Source: Hirsutella rhossiliensis
Lineage: Eukaryota > Ascomycota > Sordariomycetes > Hypocreales > Ophiocordycipitaceae
Assembly: GCF_020360975.1 (NCBI RefSeq)
Contig: NW_025408676.1
Span: 1,116,001 to 1,180,000 of the forward strand
Direction: 5' to 3'
Length of the DNA: 64,000 bases
Shown: positions 35,242 through 46,470 of the stretch, piece after piece
How positions within the stretch are numbered: the first letter of the stretch is position 1
Layout: the number at the start of each line of letters is the position of its first letter
Translations under genes and position numbers: made by a program
Notes under the pieces: model-generated
The model's input: the letters and a program-made list of their open reading frames with translations, nothing else
Database searches by the model: none
What the model was told of the DNA's origin: nothing

Positions 35242-37431
35242 GAAGGCGACAAGGGAGGGCCAAGCGAGAAGAGGAGTTTCTGGCATGTGTGCTTGCAAAA
35301 TGCGACGGAAACCCGGGACGTTTCTTCTCTTGCAAGAGGAGAAGCAGTCAACAAAAAGAGCCAATTTTGCTCCATTTCTGCGGCGCTGCCAGTATCCGTC
35401 CATGGCCTCGCACGCGGCTCGGCTAGCTGCTTGTTTGCTGTCGGTGTTCCTGGCAGCCAATGAGGCCCTGGTTGGCGAGCGAAATATGTGCAGGGAGTCC
35501 CACAGTCATTTGCCAAGGTGGTACGGATATCGGGGCCTCATGCGCTCAAGGGGGAGTCTGGAGTCTGTACTCTACAATGCAAGCAACCTAGATGGACACA
35601 AAACTCGGCTGGGTTGCAAGGGCCCGGAAGGTGAAGCCTCTGGGCGAGGCAGGCGGGTAAGCACAGTAAAAATATGTCATCACGCGCGGGCCAGCCTGGA
35701 GCTCGAGGGTGCTACACATGCCAATACATGACCCTTTTCTTCACTGGCCTCGACCTTGACGACGCTGAAGCTGCAAACCGGCTTGCCGGCACACGCATCT
35801 CCGTACTTGCCGGTGTGTGCATACATAACTTACATGCTCCTGACCTGCTCCAACTGACTTTTTGTACCCCAGCCTCGAGGTTGCATGGGGTTGGCTCTGG
35901 CCTGTTGTGCCATGCCGCTGCCCCCCGTTTCCATGCAGTGCCTCGCCTGGCTGCCGTGAGCTTGTTTGCAAACAGTCGCTGCCCTGGTCCTCGGCCAAGC
36001 GGCCAGGACTAGGACTGCTCGTCCGAGAGTCTTGGGGAGGAGAATGGAGAATGCACACGGGTGTGGGAGTCGTCTACCGCCGGGGCCGGCAAACAAAGGC
36101 GCCTTGAAGCTCGGGCGAGGGATTCCGGGATCTCGTCGTGCCTCTTACTCGGACGGATCCTCGTTTAGCCGGCTGACCCCCCTTGTGCGTCCGAGCCGGG
36201 CCACATGCCATACCCAGGCCACCAAGACTCGGCCGGCCACGACGATGGCGCTCTCTCCCCTTCCTCATCCGCTGCCCTGCATCCTCATCCGCCCGCCTGT
36301 CCACCAATTGAACGGCGCCTGTTCGAGTACTGTACAGCAGCGGCGGCGGCGGCGGCGGCGGCGGCATGTCATATAAGGTTGGGCGCAGGCAGAGGCAGCA
36401 GGACTAGGTACACACGTGCATGTGTCGACGCCAACCTCGGGGATGCCGACCTCTGGCGCTTCCACTTCTGCTTCATCATTGCCTCCCCAAGTCGTATCTA
36501 CCTGCCTTGGGACCGCCAACGCACTGCAGGCTAGACAGGCTGACGGACGAGTGCTGCTGTGGTCCATGAGAGACGAAGGACATAAGCTCTCTCGAGGCAA
36601 AGCTTTCCGAGGTGAGGGGGCCCGACCCGTTGAATTTGCCGTCAGCCCGCTAAGCGACTGCTGCCTCTCCCAAGACAAGGTGACTGAAGCCTGGACTTAC
36701 GCTTGCCTTGGTCAAGGTAGGTGCTAACTGCTAACTAGCTCGGGGCCAAGGTCAGGCAGGAGGGCGGCAGGAGGAGGAAGCCCAGGGAACTGGAGCAGGC
36801 GGCACCTCGACAGCGAGGCTGCCTGCCTCGAGACGTCTTGCTCGCCCGCGTCGGTACCTGGAAGACGCTGGTGTGGGTGGTGTGGAGGGAGGTACTCGGC
36901 CTCCTTGGCCTCTTGTCCATTCACCCGCTCCTCTGGGCCAGATGCAGCCCTGCTGCTGCTGTGAAAGACGACGAGACGAGACGACACCATCGGCCCTGAG
37001 CAGGCCCGCCTCCCCCCACCTACTCACCACGACGGTCCATCCGCGCTTCTCACAGACGCAGTCACTCGGCTCCGTCATTACCGCTGCCCGACCTCCGTTT
37101 GCCTGTCCCTTGCCCGCCTATCCAACCTTGCGCTGCGCTCTCGCCCCCGTCATATCCTGCTTCGCCTCGCCCCCTTGTCCCTCACCCTCACCTTCGCCGT
37201 CCTATATCCAACCCTCCTGTTCTTCTTGTCTTCCTCTCTCCGGGACTCCGGCCTTGCGTCCCCCCGTCTGCCACGACCGAGCACGACTGCAAGAGCCGCT
37301 CACACCTCGAGACGTGCGGCATCAACTGCCGCGGGATTTCTCGTCTGCCGCCGCCGCAACTGTCCTGGGCGGTTGTACATAAGACGCTCCCTCTCACGAT
37401 CCGCAGCCCTGTGCGCAGTGAATGGCCCAGC
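35242..37431. other. Gene-poor 2.2-kb interval before the DHA2 transporter
   Basis: I see no supportable gene. Several 100-170-codon frames overlap on both strands without domains. The interval contains a GGC repeat (36339-36364), long pyrimidine-rich sequence from 37040 to 37320, and the transporter promoter on its right. An unrecognised short or non-coding gene is possible. Confidence 0.45.
36339..36364. repeat. (GGC)n microsatellite
   Basis: Eight to nine tandem GGC/GCG units, followed by catgtcatataagg. No coding frame through it is supported. Confidence 0.9.
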
Positions 37432-39362
37432 ATGGAAAAGCCCGAGGCCCAGAGCACTCGACCGGAAGACGACCAACCCCCTGGCTTTGAAAGCTCCACA
37501 CGTCCAGCCATGAAAGGACCTGCGATGCCGCTCTGGCGCTTCTGGCTGCTCAGTCTTGGGTAAAGCTTCTTGCACTACCCCGTTTGCAAAAGACAGGCTG
37601 ACCGTGCCTCTACCATGGCTTACACAGTGTTTGCCTCGGCCTGTTCCTGTCCATGATTGATTCCACCATTGTGGCGACCAGCCTCTACACAATCGGGGCC
37701 GAGTTCCGCACCGTGGATTCCGTCAACTGGGTTGCCTTGGCCTACACCCTGGCCTATCTCGGCTGCGCCGTTACCTTTGCCAGCTTCTCCGATGTCATCG
37801 GGAGGCGCAATGCCTTCGTTGTCGCCTACGTCATCTTCTTTTCCTTCTCTCTCGCATGCGGTTTCGCTCGAAACTTACCTCAGTTGATCGCTTTCCGGGC
37901 CTTTCAGGGCATCGGTGGTTCTGGTTTGCTCTCACCTCCCTTCCCCAACAGCCCAACAGGGTTGCCTTGACGTCGCAAGTTGCTAATGCCGCCGATGCAG
38001 GACTCTACTCGCTCACCATGATCATATTGCCCGAGGTCTGTCCCTATCAACTTCGACAGTACATCGGGAGCATCGTGGGCCTGGTCATTGCCGGCTCTGG
38101 GGCCCTGGGGCCCGTCTTGGGGGGGCTTCTGACGCACTACGGAAGCTGGCGATGGGTTTTCTGGATCAAGCATGTACCTCCACAAGACTACCATGGACGA
38201 GGCTAACCAATGCCAGTGGACCCATCGGATTCGTCTCCCTATCCATTTTCCTAGGCACGTGGCCCAAGGTAGACCAACTGCCCGCCATCCAACGGCGCGC
38301 CGGCAAGGACTTTGATTATGCCGGCTCATTCCTGGTCATTGCAGCCTCCGTCCTCGTGGTATACGCATTTCAGATTGCCGGAGAGGTAACAGAGAGCGTC
38401 TGGGGAAATGCCATATTCATTGCGCCTCTCGCGGCCGGTGTCGTGGGATGGATTGCGCTACTCACCTGGGAGCACGTGGTTGAGACTCGACTTGACCAGC
38501 GATTTGCGCCGGCATTTCCCATCAGTCTCTTCCGGAACAGAGCATATGCGGCTGGTGCTGCGTCGACGCTGTTTCTAGGCTACCCCTATCTGCTCCTCAT
38601 ATACTCGTTCCCTCTCAGGGCACAGGTAGTGAGTGGAAAGAGCGCCCTTGTAGCGGGAATCATGTTACTGCCTATGCTGGGTACATCGGCCTTGGGAAGC
38701 GCGATTAGCGGCAAGGTCAACAGTAAGAGAAACTTTCTCTGGGAGACTCTGCTTGTTGGAGCCACTCTCATGACTCTCGGCTCGGGGCTTTTGACGACCA
38801 TTTCTGGAGCCAAGGACGACTCAAAGGCGCTGGGATTCCTGACCTTCTCTGGGCTCGGATTCGGGCTCTCGACTGCAGCGGCAACCATACTCGTCACCGT
38901 GGAGGCTCCTGCTCGCGAACAAGGTATGACTGCTTCACACCGGTGTGGTAGCCATGCGTGTTGACACCATCTACAGCAGCCGCACAGGGAATCTTGGCTC
39001 AGCTACGAGTTTTGGGGGGCAGCTTGGGAATATCTACCTCGACAATATTCGTACACGCCGAGGCCAGGAAATACTTGACTGGCATCCTGACCGAGCGCGA
39101 AAGAGTCATGCTGGGGCGAGATGGGTATCCCCTGTCAAACGAGCAATGGGAGGCAATTCATCTTGCTTACTCGGAAGCTTTTCGGAAAGGAATGGTTGCT
39201 GCGGCCGCGGTCTCTGGAGCTGCCGTCCTCTTGACGTTGGGTGGATATCGACGTAGCCGGCAAGGCTTCGAGGATCAACGACAAGCTCCAGTGCAGGCAG
39301 ACGGGTCGAATGAAGCATATGAGACGGGCACGAGAGAGCGCGACGTTGCTCAGATCGCGTAA
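37432..39362 (+). CDS. MFS transporter, DHA2 (14-TM drug:H+ antiporter) type
   Basis: Proton-driven efflux carrier of the plasma membrane; the substrate is unknown. Exons 37432-37559, 37628-37923, 38001-38169, 38217-38923 and 38977-39362 give 561 aa. Diagnostic segments: MIDSTIVATSL (TM1, antiporter D1 motif), DVIGRR (motif A), QGIGGSGLYSL, and [25 protein letters not shown] (motif C and TM5-6), followed by six to eight further hydrophobic helices. The third intron (38170-38216, 47 nt) begins GC rather than GT. Only that splice restores the [12 protein letters not shown] motif, and a CTAAC branch site is present. The hydrophilic C terminus is short. No regulator or biosynthetic neighbours suggest a toxin-cluster exporter. 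Confidence 0.88.
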
Positions 39363-39986
39363 TGTCGGCATAGGCAGGTGATTACCAGCACGGACGAGCA
39401 AGCCGGTCACGGTTGCTAGTTGATATTTCAGGCAGCGTCGAGGGACGATTGCCAAGTTCGGTGACGACGGAGGGGTGGCATCTTTTGCTTTCCAAAAGCT
39501 TGCTTGGGATGGTCATGGCCATGAAGAGTCTGGTTTCCATCTATTCATTTGTGCATCGTTTAGCGAGGCGAGGGGGAGCGGCGCAAGGCAAGGCAAGGGG
39601 AGGAGAGGGCCGGAGGGCAACCGCGAATACCACGGAGCAGGATACAGACATTGCCTTGAGTTAGAGGTTAGACAGCTCACAGTGACGCGACACGAGATTG
39701 AACCATAATAGTACGCCATGCTAGATTGGTAGTTATGAGTCGGTTAGTTATCCCAGTCGCCCAGCCCGGCCCGCGGATGTAAGCCTGTGTTTGAGACGCT
39801 GCGCCAGCAAACTCGATCAATTGACAACATAAAAGCAATTCAACTGCAGAGCTATGCCTCTTGTCCAACAAGGTCCCGTGTGAGTTGCATGATGGACGAC
39901 GCCATCGAGCCCAGCCAGGGCTACACACTTTTGCGGCGTCGGACGAGGATCTGCGACGGATTGACAGGGGTCCATCGGTGTGCACG
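39363..39986. other. Convergent intergenic region
   Basis: 3' flanks of the transporter and of the secreted-protein gene. Contains a short GGCAAGGCAAGGGGAGG patch (39580-39605). No gene supported. Confidence 0.5.
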
Positions 39987-40724
39987 TCACGGAGTCCCTT
40001 CTTTCTTCTTATTCTTCAACATGTCCGTCTTGGGGTGCTTTTTGGGCCAACTGGGAAATCCTTGCCCGACTTGCTTGCTCATCTTCTCGGCGTTGTAATA
40101 GGCCCTGTTGCCGTCGACGGGCTGGACCATCTTCGGGTTCGGAAAGATAACACCCTTGCGCTCCGTCGCGAAGTAGGGGTCCCGGCGCTGTCCGGGGCAG
40201 TCGATGATGTACAGGTTGCGCTTGTACCGCTCCGAGGCGACGTCGGTCAGGTCCCGAATCCTCTTCATGACATTGTCGAAGGACAACTCCAAGTACTCGT
40301 TGAAGAAGAGGGTGGCGTCGCCCCAGTTGCCCTTGACGTAGTTGAAGCGCCACTCGGCCATGGGGATGCCCCAGAAGCGGGCCTCGAGGTCCTTGCCGTC
40401 GCGGCCGAACCAGGCGCCGCCCATGTCGAACCATTTGGTCCCCATGGACCGGCACCGGATCCACATGAAGTTGCGCGCGTAGTACTCCTCGCGCGTCAGC
40501 TGCCGCGTGAAGAGCTCGGCCGTCTTGTTGAGCGTCGCCCCGAGCTGGGCGCAGCGCCGCGCCCGGGTGCTCGAGTTGCCGTCCGCGCCCGGGGCGTCCA
40601 GGACCGTGTCGAGGCTCATGTTGAAGGCCATGTCGCGGCGGCGGCCACCGGTTCCAGCGACCGTCGCCAGCAGGGCCATGGTCGAAAGCACGTATATGGA
40701 GAGTATCTTGACCCAGCTAACCAT
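39987..40724 (-). CDS. Uncharacterised secreted or type II membrane protein
   Basis: Not recognised. One exon, 245 aa from MVSWVKILSIYVLSTMALLA, a signal peptide or signal anchor. The body has Asn-glycosylation sequons (NMS, NSS, NKT), few Cys, and an aromatic-rich middle (FMWIRCRSMGTKWFDMGGAW, FWGIPMAEWRFNYVKGNWGD). A conserved-looking LYIIDCPGQRRDPYFATE and a strongly Lys-rich tail (KKHPKTDMLKNKKKEG) follow. The start excludes 35 upstream basic in-frame residues, because the signal sequence then falls at the N terminus. Codon use resembles the neighbours. The tail ending in KKK suggests membrane association or a nucleic-acid or cell-wall partner, but no function can be assigned. Confidence 0.7.
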   Translation of the reverse strand: MVSWVKILSIYVLSTMALLATVAGTGGRRRDMAFNMSLDTVLDAPGADGNSSTRARRCAQLGATLNKTAELFTRQLTREEYYARNFMWIRCRSMGTKWFDMGGAWFGRDGKDLEARFWGIPMAEWRFNYVKGNWGDATLFFNEYLELSFDNVMKRIRDLTDVASERYKRNLYIIDCPGQRRDPYFATERKGVIFPNPKMVQPVDGNRAYYNAEKMSKQVGQGFPSWPKKHPKTDMLKNKKKEGTP

Positions 40725-41098
40725 CTTGGCCTTTCTCCTCTTCTCTCCTGCTTTCTTTTTGCGACAAAGTTTTTTTGGAAATAAATGAGACCGGGAGGAG
40801 GAGACGTCTTCAGGATGCCAGGCAGACACTTCGAGGCCTTAAATACCCGAATCAAGGCTTCGAGACGAGGGTGGCGAGGGTGGCTTGGGCTCAAGAGGCA
40901 TCTCATTTTTTAACTTGTACTGCCACCCGATGCCACAAAGCTTATCCAGTCAGCCAAGGCAAATATACAAGTGTAGGCCGTGGCAGGTGCCGCAAGCCTT
41001 CTCAAAAGGCGAAAAAACACAGTCGCTGCATACTTTTGCCTCGCCGCCCAGGCTGTCCCCTCCTACTTGTGCCTCTTCCCACTCATAAACTTGGTCAT
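40725..41098. other. Intergenic between secreted-protein gene and ASL gene
   Basis: Promoter of the minus-strand secreted-protein gene on the left and the 3' flank of ASL on the right. No gene. Confidence 0.5.
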
Positions 41099-42613
41099 TT
41101 AGCCCAACATCTCCCTGAGAACCTTGATTTGCTCGAGAACGCTTGACTTGCTGGTGCCGCCCTTTGCCGACCTCCGCTCGACGCTCGTGTCGTAGTTGAA
41201 GACGTCGCGGATGTCCTCTTCAAAGCGGCCATCGATGGCCTTGAGCTGCTCGTAGGACAGCTCGTTCATTGGGGTGCCCGTCTCTTCCGACTTTGCGACG
41301 CAGCGTCCTGAGATGTGATGGGTCTCGCGAAAGGGGACGCCCTTGCGGACGAGGTAGTCGGCGACGTCGGTGGCGAGCATGAATGGATCCAGGGCGGCGC
41401 GCATCCGGTCCGCGTTCGTGGTGAGGGTGGACAGAACGCCGTTGGCAATCTGGATGCTGTCCGAGACGGTCTTGACGTGATCGAGCATAGGCTCGACACT
41501 CTCCTGCAGGTCCTTGTTATAGGTGCTGGGAAGGCCCTTTTGGGTCATCATGAAGCCGGCCATGTGTCCAAAGGCGCGGCCGCTCTTGCCCCGCAGCAGC
41601 TCGAGGCTGTCGGGGTTCTTCTTCTGGGGCATGAGAGAGCTGCCGGTGGAGTAGGCGTCGGCGAGACGCACGAAGCCGAACTCGGCCGTCGAGTAGATGA
41701 TGAGGTCCTCGGCCCAGCGAGAGATGTGCTGCATCACCATGGCGCCCCACTGCAGGGTCTCGGAGACGAAGTCGCGGTCGGCAACGCCGCCCATCGAGTT
41801 CCATAGTAGGCCGTCGAAGCCGAGCTCGCGCGTCATCATGTCGCGGTCGATGCCAAAGGGGTTGCCGGCGAGGGCGCCGCAGCCCAGGGGGTTCCTGTTG
41901 ACGCGCCGGATGGTCTCGCGAAGGCGCTCGAGGTCGGCGGCAAAGGCCAGGCCGTAGGAAAGCAGCCAGTGGCTCCAGCGAATGGGCTGGGCACGCTGCA
42001 GGTGGGTGTAGCCGGGCATGACGAGGTCGATGTCGCGCTCGGCACGGGCTGCGACGACGCCGAGGAAGTCGACGAGGTGCTTCTCGATGGTGCGCAGCTC
42101 GTCGCGCAGCCACATGCGCATGTCACAGACGACCTGCTCGTTGCGGCTGCGACCGGTATGCAGCTTGCCGGCGACTTGCTTGCCGATGATTTCGCTGAGG
42201 CGGCGCTCGTTGGCGGTGTGGATATCTTCGTCGACACCAGGCACTATGGAAAAGACGCCTGTCTCCCATTCCTTCTCGACGTCACGCAGGCCCTTTTCGA
42301 TCTGCTCGAACTCTTGGGAGGTGAGGATGCCGGCCTTGGCGTTGGCGCGGGCGAAGGCGATGCTGCCGAGGATGTCTTGCTTGTAGAGGGCACGATCAAA
42401 GTTGATGCTCTCGTTGTACTTGACCATGAGGGGATCGAGGCCGCCTGTGTGCGCAAGTCAGACACTGATTTCTAGCTTTGGTGGCCTGCCATTGAAGCTG
42501 GCCATTGGGTTCTACCGATGACAAAGACGGAGTCTGCCGAGCTGCGCGCGTGCCATACCTGTAAAGCGGCCGCCCCAGAGCATATTGCCCTCTGGCTTGG
42601 AGCTAGACGTCAT
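41099..42613 (-). CDS. ARG4: Argininosuccinate lyase
   Basis: Last step of arginine synthesis: argininosuccinate to arginine plus fumarate, cytosolic homotetramer. A short first exon (42559-42613, MTSSSKPEGNMLWGGRFTG) and 41099-42444 give 466 aa, the usual length. Fumarase/aspartase-superfamily signatures are intact: HTGRSRNEQV (about 115), GYTHLQRAQP (about 160, catalytic His), and SSLMPQKKNPD (the GSSxMPxKxNP loop, about 280). The gene is divergent from the sugar porter. The intron (42445-42558, 114 nt) is longer than most here. Confidence 0.95.
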
Positions 42614-44109
42614 GATGGATTGGTGGATGAGGTCGGGAGTCGGAGGCGGGGGAGGAGAGGAGAAGAGCCGAATTGACGAGGAGAGGGGGTTTTCTTTCTT
42701 CTTTTATCCGCCAAGACGAAGGCAACGCAAGGAAGCAGCAGCAGAGATTGGGTGCTGTCGAATGTCCGTAAGAGTCTGAAGAGTAGTTAACTAAAGGCAG
42801 GATTTGTTGAGTCAGGATGGTAAGCATGTAATTTGCCTCGGGCGGCTGTTGGGCCAAGAGCTGCGTCTCGATAGTTACTTGGTCATTGTCACTTATCGTA
42901 TCACAATTTCGTTATCGCTACCACAAGAGCCTGGGCCAAGCCAATACGCGTGACCTTGGCGATGCCTCTCTAACTTACCTGCTTGGACACACGACCCCTG
43001 CGTCCCGTCTCAAGTCGCCCTCCCCTGCCAGCCAACAATCAGCCTTGCTTGGGAGCGGCGAACTCTCGGTCTCTAGAGTCCCTTGGCAGTCGTCGCTCCA
43101 GCCCCAAAGCAACCCCGAGAAACGAAACAAGGCTACCAGGTAACTAATGCGAGGCAAACATCGAATCGTCATGGACACCCGTTTACGAATCCCACAGTGA
43201 CTCCTTTGGTCCAAAGTAATTACCACGTCTCGGAATCGGGACGACGACGTTTGATGACATTGCCTGGCTGCCCTCTGCAGGTCGGTCACACGAGGGCCGA
43301 CAATTCTGTCTGTGCGCATGCGTTACAGAAGATATTTCCTGTGCCTCGAAATGACTTCTGAAGCTGGGGCTTGCTGCTACTGCTTCACTGAAAGCACTTC
43401 GCAGTGTAGGTCGCGGCACTTGGTCTGACTTTGGTTCAGCGGCCTGATGATGGCTTGAAGCCATCAAGATCCATGCAGGTCGATAGCTTGACGGCTACAC
43501 GAGGTGGCGTCTTTTGCCTTTGACGGTGACGAGCTACACGGGCCGGCGCCACAAACCAACTCAAGCCCGCGAGCTGCATCTTGAGTGAGCCCATCGTTGG
43601 CCGGGCGCGGGGGAAGGGATTGTCGTCTTGCTGCGAGGCCATCGCCGCATCCCTTCCGGAGCGCATAAGATGGCACACGCCAAACATCGACATAATCACA
43701 ACAGTTGGAACCTTTAACCCACGATACGTGTCGAGCCAGCCATCTGCAGGCCTGGAAACCTTCTCTCCAGCTTCTCCCCAGATTTAGACGAGACGCCCTC
43801 AAAGCTTCCGGCCCTCATGAGACGCGCCTCGGCGGTCTAACATGAAGCTTGCAGCCTGCCATGGGCGTGCGGATGTTGGCAGCTCCGCTGACCGTATGAT
43901 CGGGATAGAGTTTGCCCAGCTACAGTGACTGATCTAGAAGATGATGATGGGGGGTTCTCAACGGCATAGATATAAATGCCCACGAGCCCCCCGCTCCAGC
44001 CTCGCAATGGCGACGGTACAGCCGCCAACCTTCCCACTTGGCCGTCAACGCATACCTCTTGTTCAGCTTGAGAAACACAAGCCTACGTGCCGGGAATCCA
44101 ACGTACGCC
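42614..44109. promoter_or_regulatory. Divergent intergenic region ASL / sugar porter
   Basis: 1.5 kb without a supportable gene. A clear TATA-type box (atagatataaatgcc) lies at about 43965-43978, some 135 bases before the porter ATG. On the ASL side the 5' flank is GA-rich (42630-42700). Open frames around 43083-43800 show no domain. Confidence 0.5.
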
Positions 44110-46125
44110 ATGCCTGGTGAAAGGGAAAAGCAGCCGTCCGCGGCCGCCGTCTCGCCATGTGGCGGCAGCGATCAGGAGCAGACGAGAACCAACTCCTCGT
44201 CGACCACCGCGATTCTCCAAAACCCTCTCGAGACCATGAGCAACGACGAGGTTGTCGCCGATGCCGATCGATTTGTCGAGGAAAATGGGCTCGTCGAGCA
44301 CCGCCAACTTTTTCGCCGGGGCTGTCTTGCGGCCAAGACCCAGAACATACCAGACGGATTTGAAGGGCTCGTTGAACTCACCGAAGCGGACAAGGCTATT
44401 CTACGATTCGAGATCAAGCATCAATGGAAGTCGTCGCCTCGCAAGCTGTACCTCCTGTGCGCGCTCTGTGCCGGCTGCGCCATTGTTCAGGGAATGGACC
44501 AGACCGTCATCAACGGAGCCCAGGTAAGCGAGCATCCCGTCAAGCCGGTGTATACAAACTGACAGCGGCACAGTCCTTCTACTTTGAAGAGTTTGGCATC
44601 ACAGACAAGCTGATGCAGGGCTTCGTCAACGGCTCACCGTACGCTGCCGCGGCCCTCCTCGGCTGCTGGCTCAATGCGCCGCTCAACGACCGATGGGGCC
44701 GCCGCGGAACGATTGCCGTCTCGTGCTTCCTCGCCTTTGTCACTGCCATTTGGCAGGCCGTGTCCAAACACTGGATCTCTTTTCTCGTGGCACGATTGAT
44801 CCTCGGTCTCGCCGTCGGCGCCAAGTCCAGCACCACTCCCGTCTACGCCGCCGAGAGCTCCCCCAAGTCCATTCGCGGGGCTCTGACCATGATGTGGCAG
44901 ATGTGGACGGCTTTCGGAATCATGCTGGGCTTCGTCGTCTCCCTTGTATTCCAAAAGGCTGACTTTCTAGGCCCCCACTCTCAGTGGCGATGGATGATCG
45001 GAATCACGGCCCTGCCGCCGATGATAGTCGGCTGCCTCGTCTTCTGTATGCCCGAGAGCCCTCGCTGGTACATGGACAAGGGCGACTTCAAGAGAGCCTT
45101 TGACTCGCTGAAATTGCTTCGAAAGCACGACATTCAAGCCGCCCGCGACATGTACCTTGCGTACAAGTTGCTTCGACCGAGCGAGGGACAGAAGGGCGGA
45201 TGGCAGCTGTTCAAAGAGTTCTTTACAATCCGCCGTAACCGCCGCGCGGCCCAAAGCGCCTGGTTCTGCATGGTAGGCGGCCTGCTTCCCTTGTTCCCGG
45301 CACAAACGCTGACTTGCATTCCTCTAGTTCATGCAACAGTTTTGCGGAGGTCGGTTTGGCCCTTTCTCTTTATTCCTCGGCGTGAGCTTTGCTAAACAGC
45401 AAACAGTCAATGTTATCGCCTATTACAGCACCAAGATCTTCATCGACGCCGGATACTCTCACGAAAGCGCCCTCCTTGTCTCGTTTGGCAGCGGCGTCTG
45501 CAACTTCCTCGGGGCAATACCCGCAATTTTCACCATCGATCGTTGTGGACGTCGCCGGCTGCTCCTCGTCACGTTTCCCATCATGGCCCTTTTACTGTTC
45601 TGGACTGGTTCGAGCTTCTTGATTCCAGACAAGAACCAGCGTCTGGCGATGGTGGCGGCAAGCCTTTACCTCTTCATGATCCTGTACTCTCCTGGCCTCG
45701 GCCCTGTGCCCTTCACGTATAGCGCCGAAGCGTTTCCTCTACACATTCGCGCCGTCGGCATGTCCTCCGCCACGGCCATCACCTGGGCCTTCAACTTCCT
45801 CATCAGCTTTACTTGGCCCGAGATGATGGACAAGTTCACGGCGACAGGGGGCTTCTATTGGTATGCCACGTGGAACATCTTTGGGTTTGTCTTTGCCTAC
45901 TTCCTCGTCCCCGAGACGAAGAACATGACGCTGGAGGAATTGGACGGCGTCTTCAGCGTCCGGAACCGCGACCACGCCCGTTACTATGCACAGAAGCTGC
46001 GGCGACTCTGGAAGAAGATGCGCGGCCAGGACACGGAGCCCATACGGCCTCTGTATGCGTTCCATGCGTCCTCGGCCCAGTCGGTGGTCAAGGACACTGG
46101 TTCGTCCCAGGCCAAGGATACTTAA
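44110..46125 (+). CDS. MFS sugar porter
   Basis: 12-helix proton symporter or facilitator of the sugar-porter family, plasma membrane; the sugar is unknown. Exons 44110-44523, 44574-45272, a 22-nt exon 45328-45349 and 45407-46125 give 617 aa. Family signatures: NDRWGRRG (motif A, loop 2-3), PESPRWYMDKGDFKRAF (loop 6), FMQQFCGVNVIAYYSTKIF (TM7, whose start is coded by the 22-nt exon), DRCGRRRLL, and the C-terminal VPETKNMTLEELD. A long hydrophilic N terminus (about 115 residues) precedes TM1. The mini-exon was inferred because skipping it removes FMQQFCG and breaks the frame. A TATA box lies 135 bases upstream. Confidence 0.9.
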
Positions 46126-46470
46126 GGGGAAAAGACATGAAAAGGGATATGGCCATATATAGAGTCTCTACTTCTATCCCGAATGACGTTTAGTAATATA
46201 GTTTTGTAAATTTTTTTTTTACTCAGGACCGGATAAATACGAAGTGCTCTTGTCCTCATCACTCACTCATGATGATGACCCAGGAGAGTTACAATGAGTT
46301 AAAAGCGGGTTTCGGCATTTCTAATTACTTTATAAGCAACTTGAAGACTGAGTCCCAAGTGACTAATTTACTTGGTACCGATTCTAGCTTGAGCTTTCTG
46401 GCGGAGCCTCGCCTCTCCCACTCGCCGCTTCAATTATCCCGTGGAAACTCGCATCGGGGTGCATCACACA
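46126..46470. other. Intergenic, sugar porter 3' end to Nudix gene
   Basis: A/T-rich 3' flank with a T9-10 run near 46212. No gene supported. Confidence 0.5.

Noticed and set aside
37432..42613. Transporter, secreted protein and lyase as part of a secondary-metabolite cluster
   Set aside because: No polyketide synthase, peptide synthetase, terpene cyclase or cluster regulator nearby, and the lyase is a standard arginine gene.
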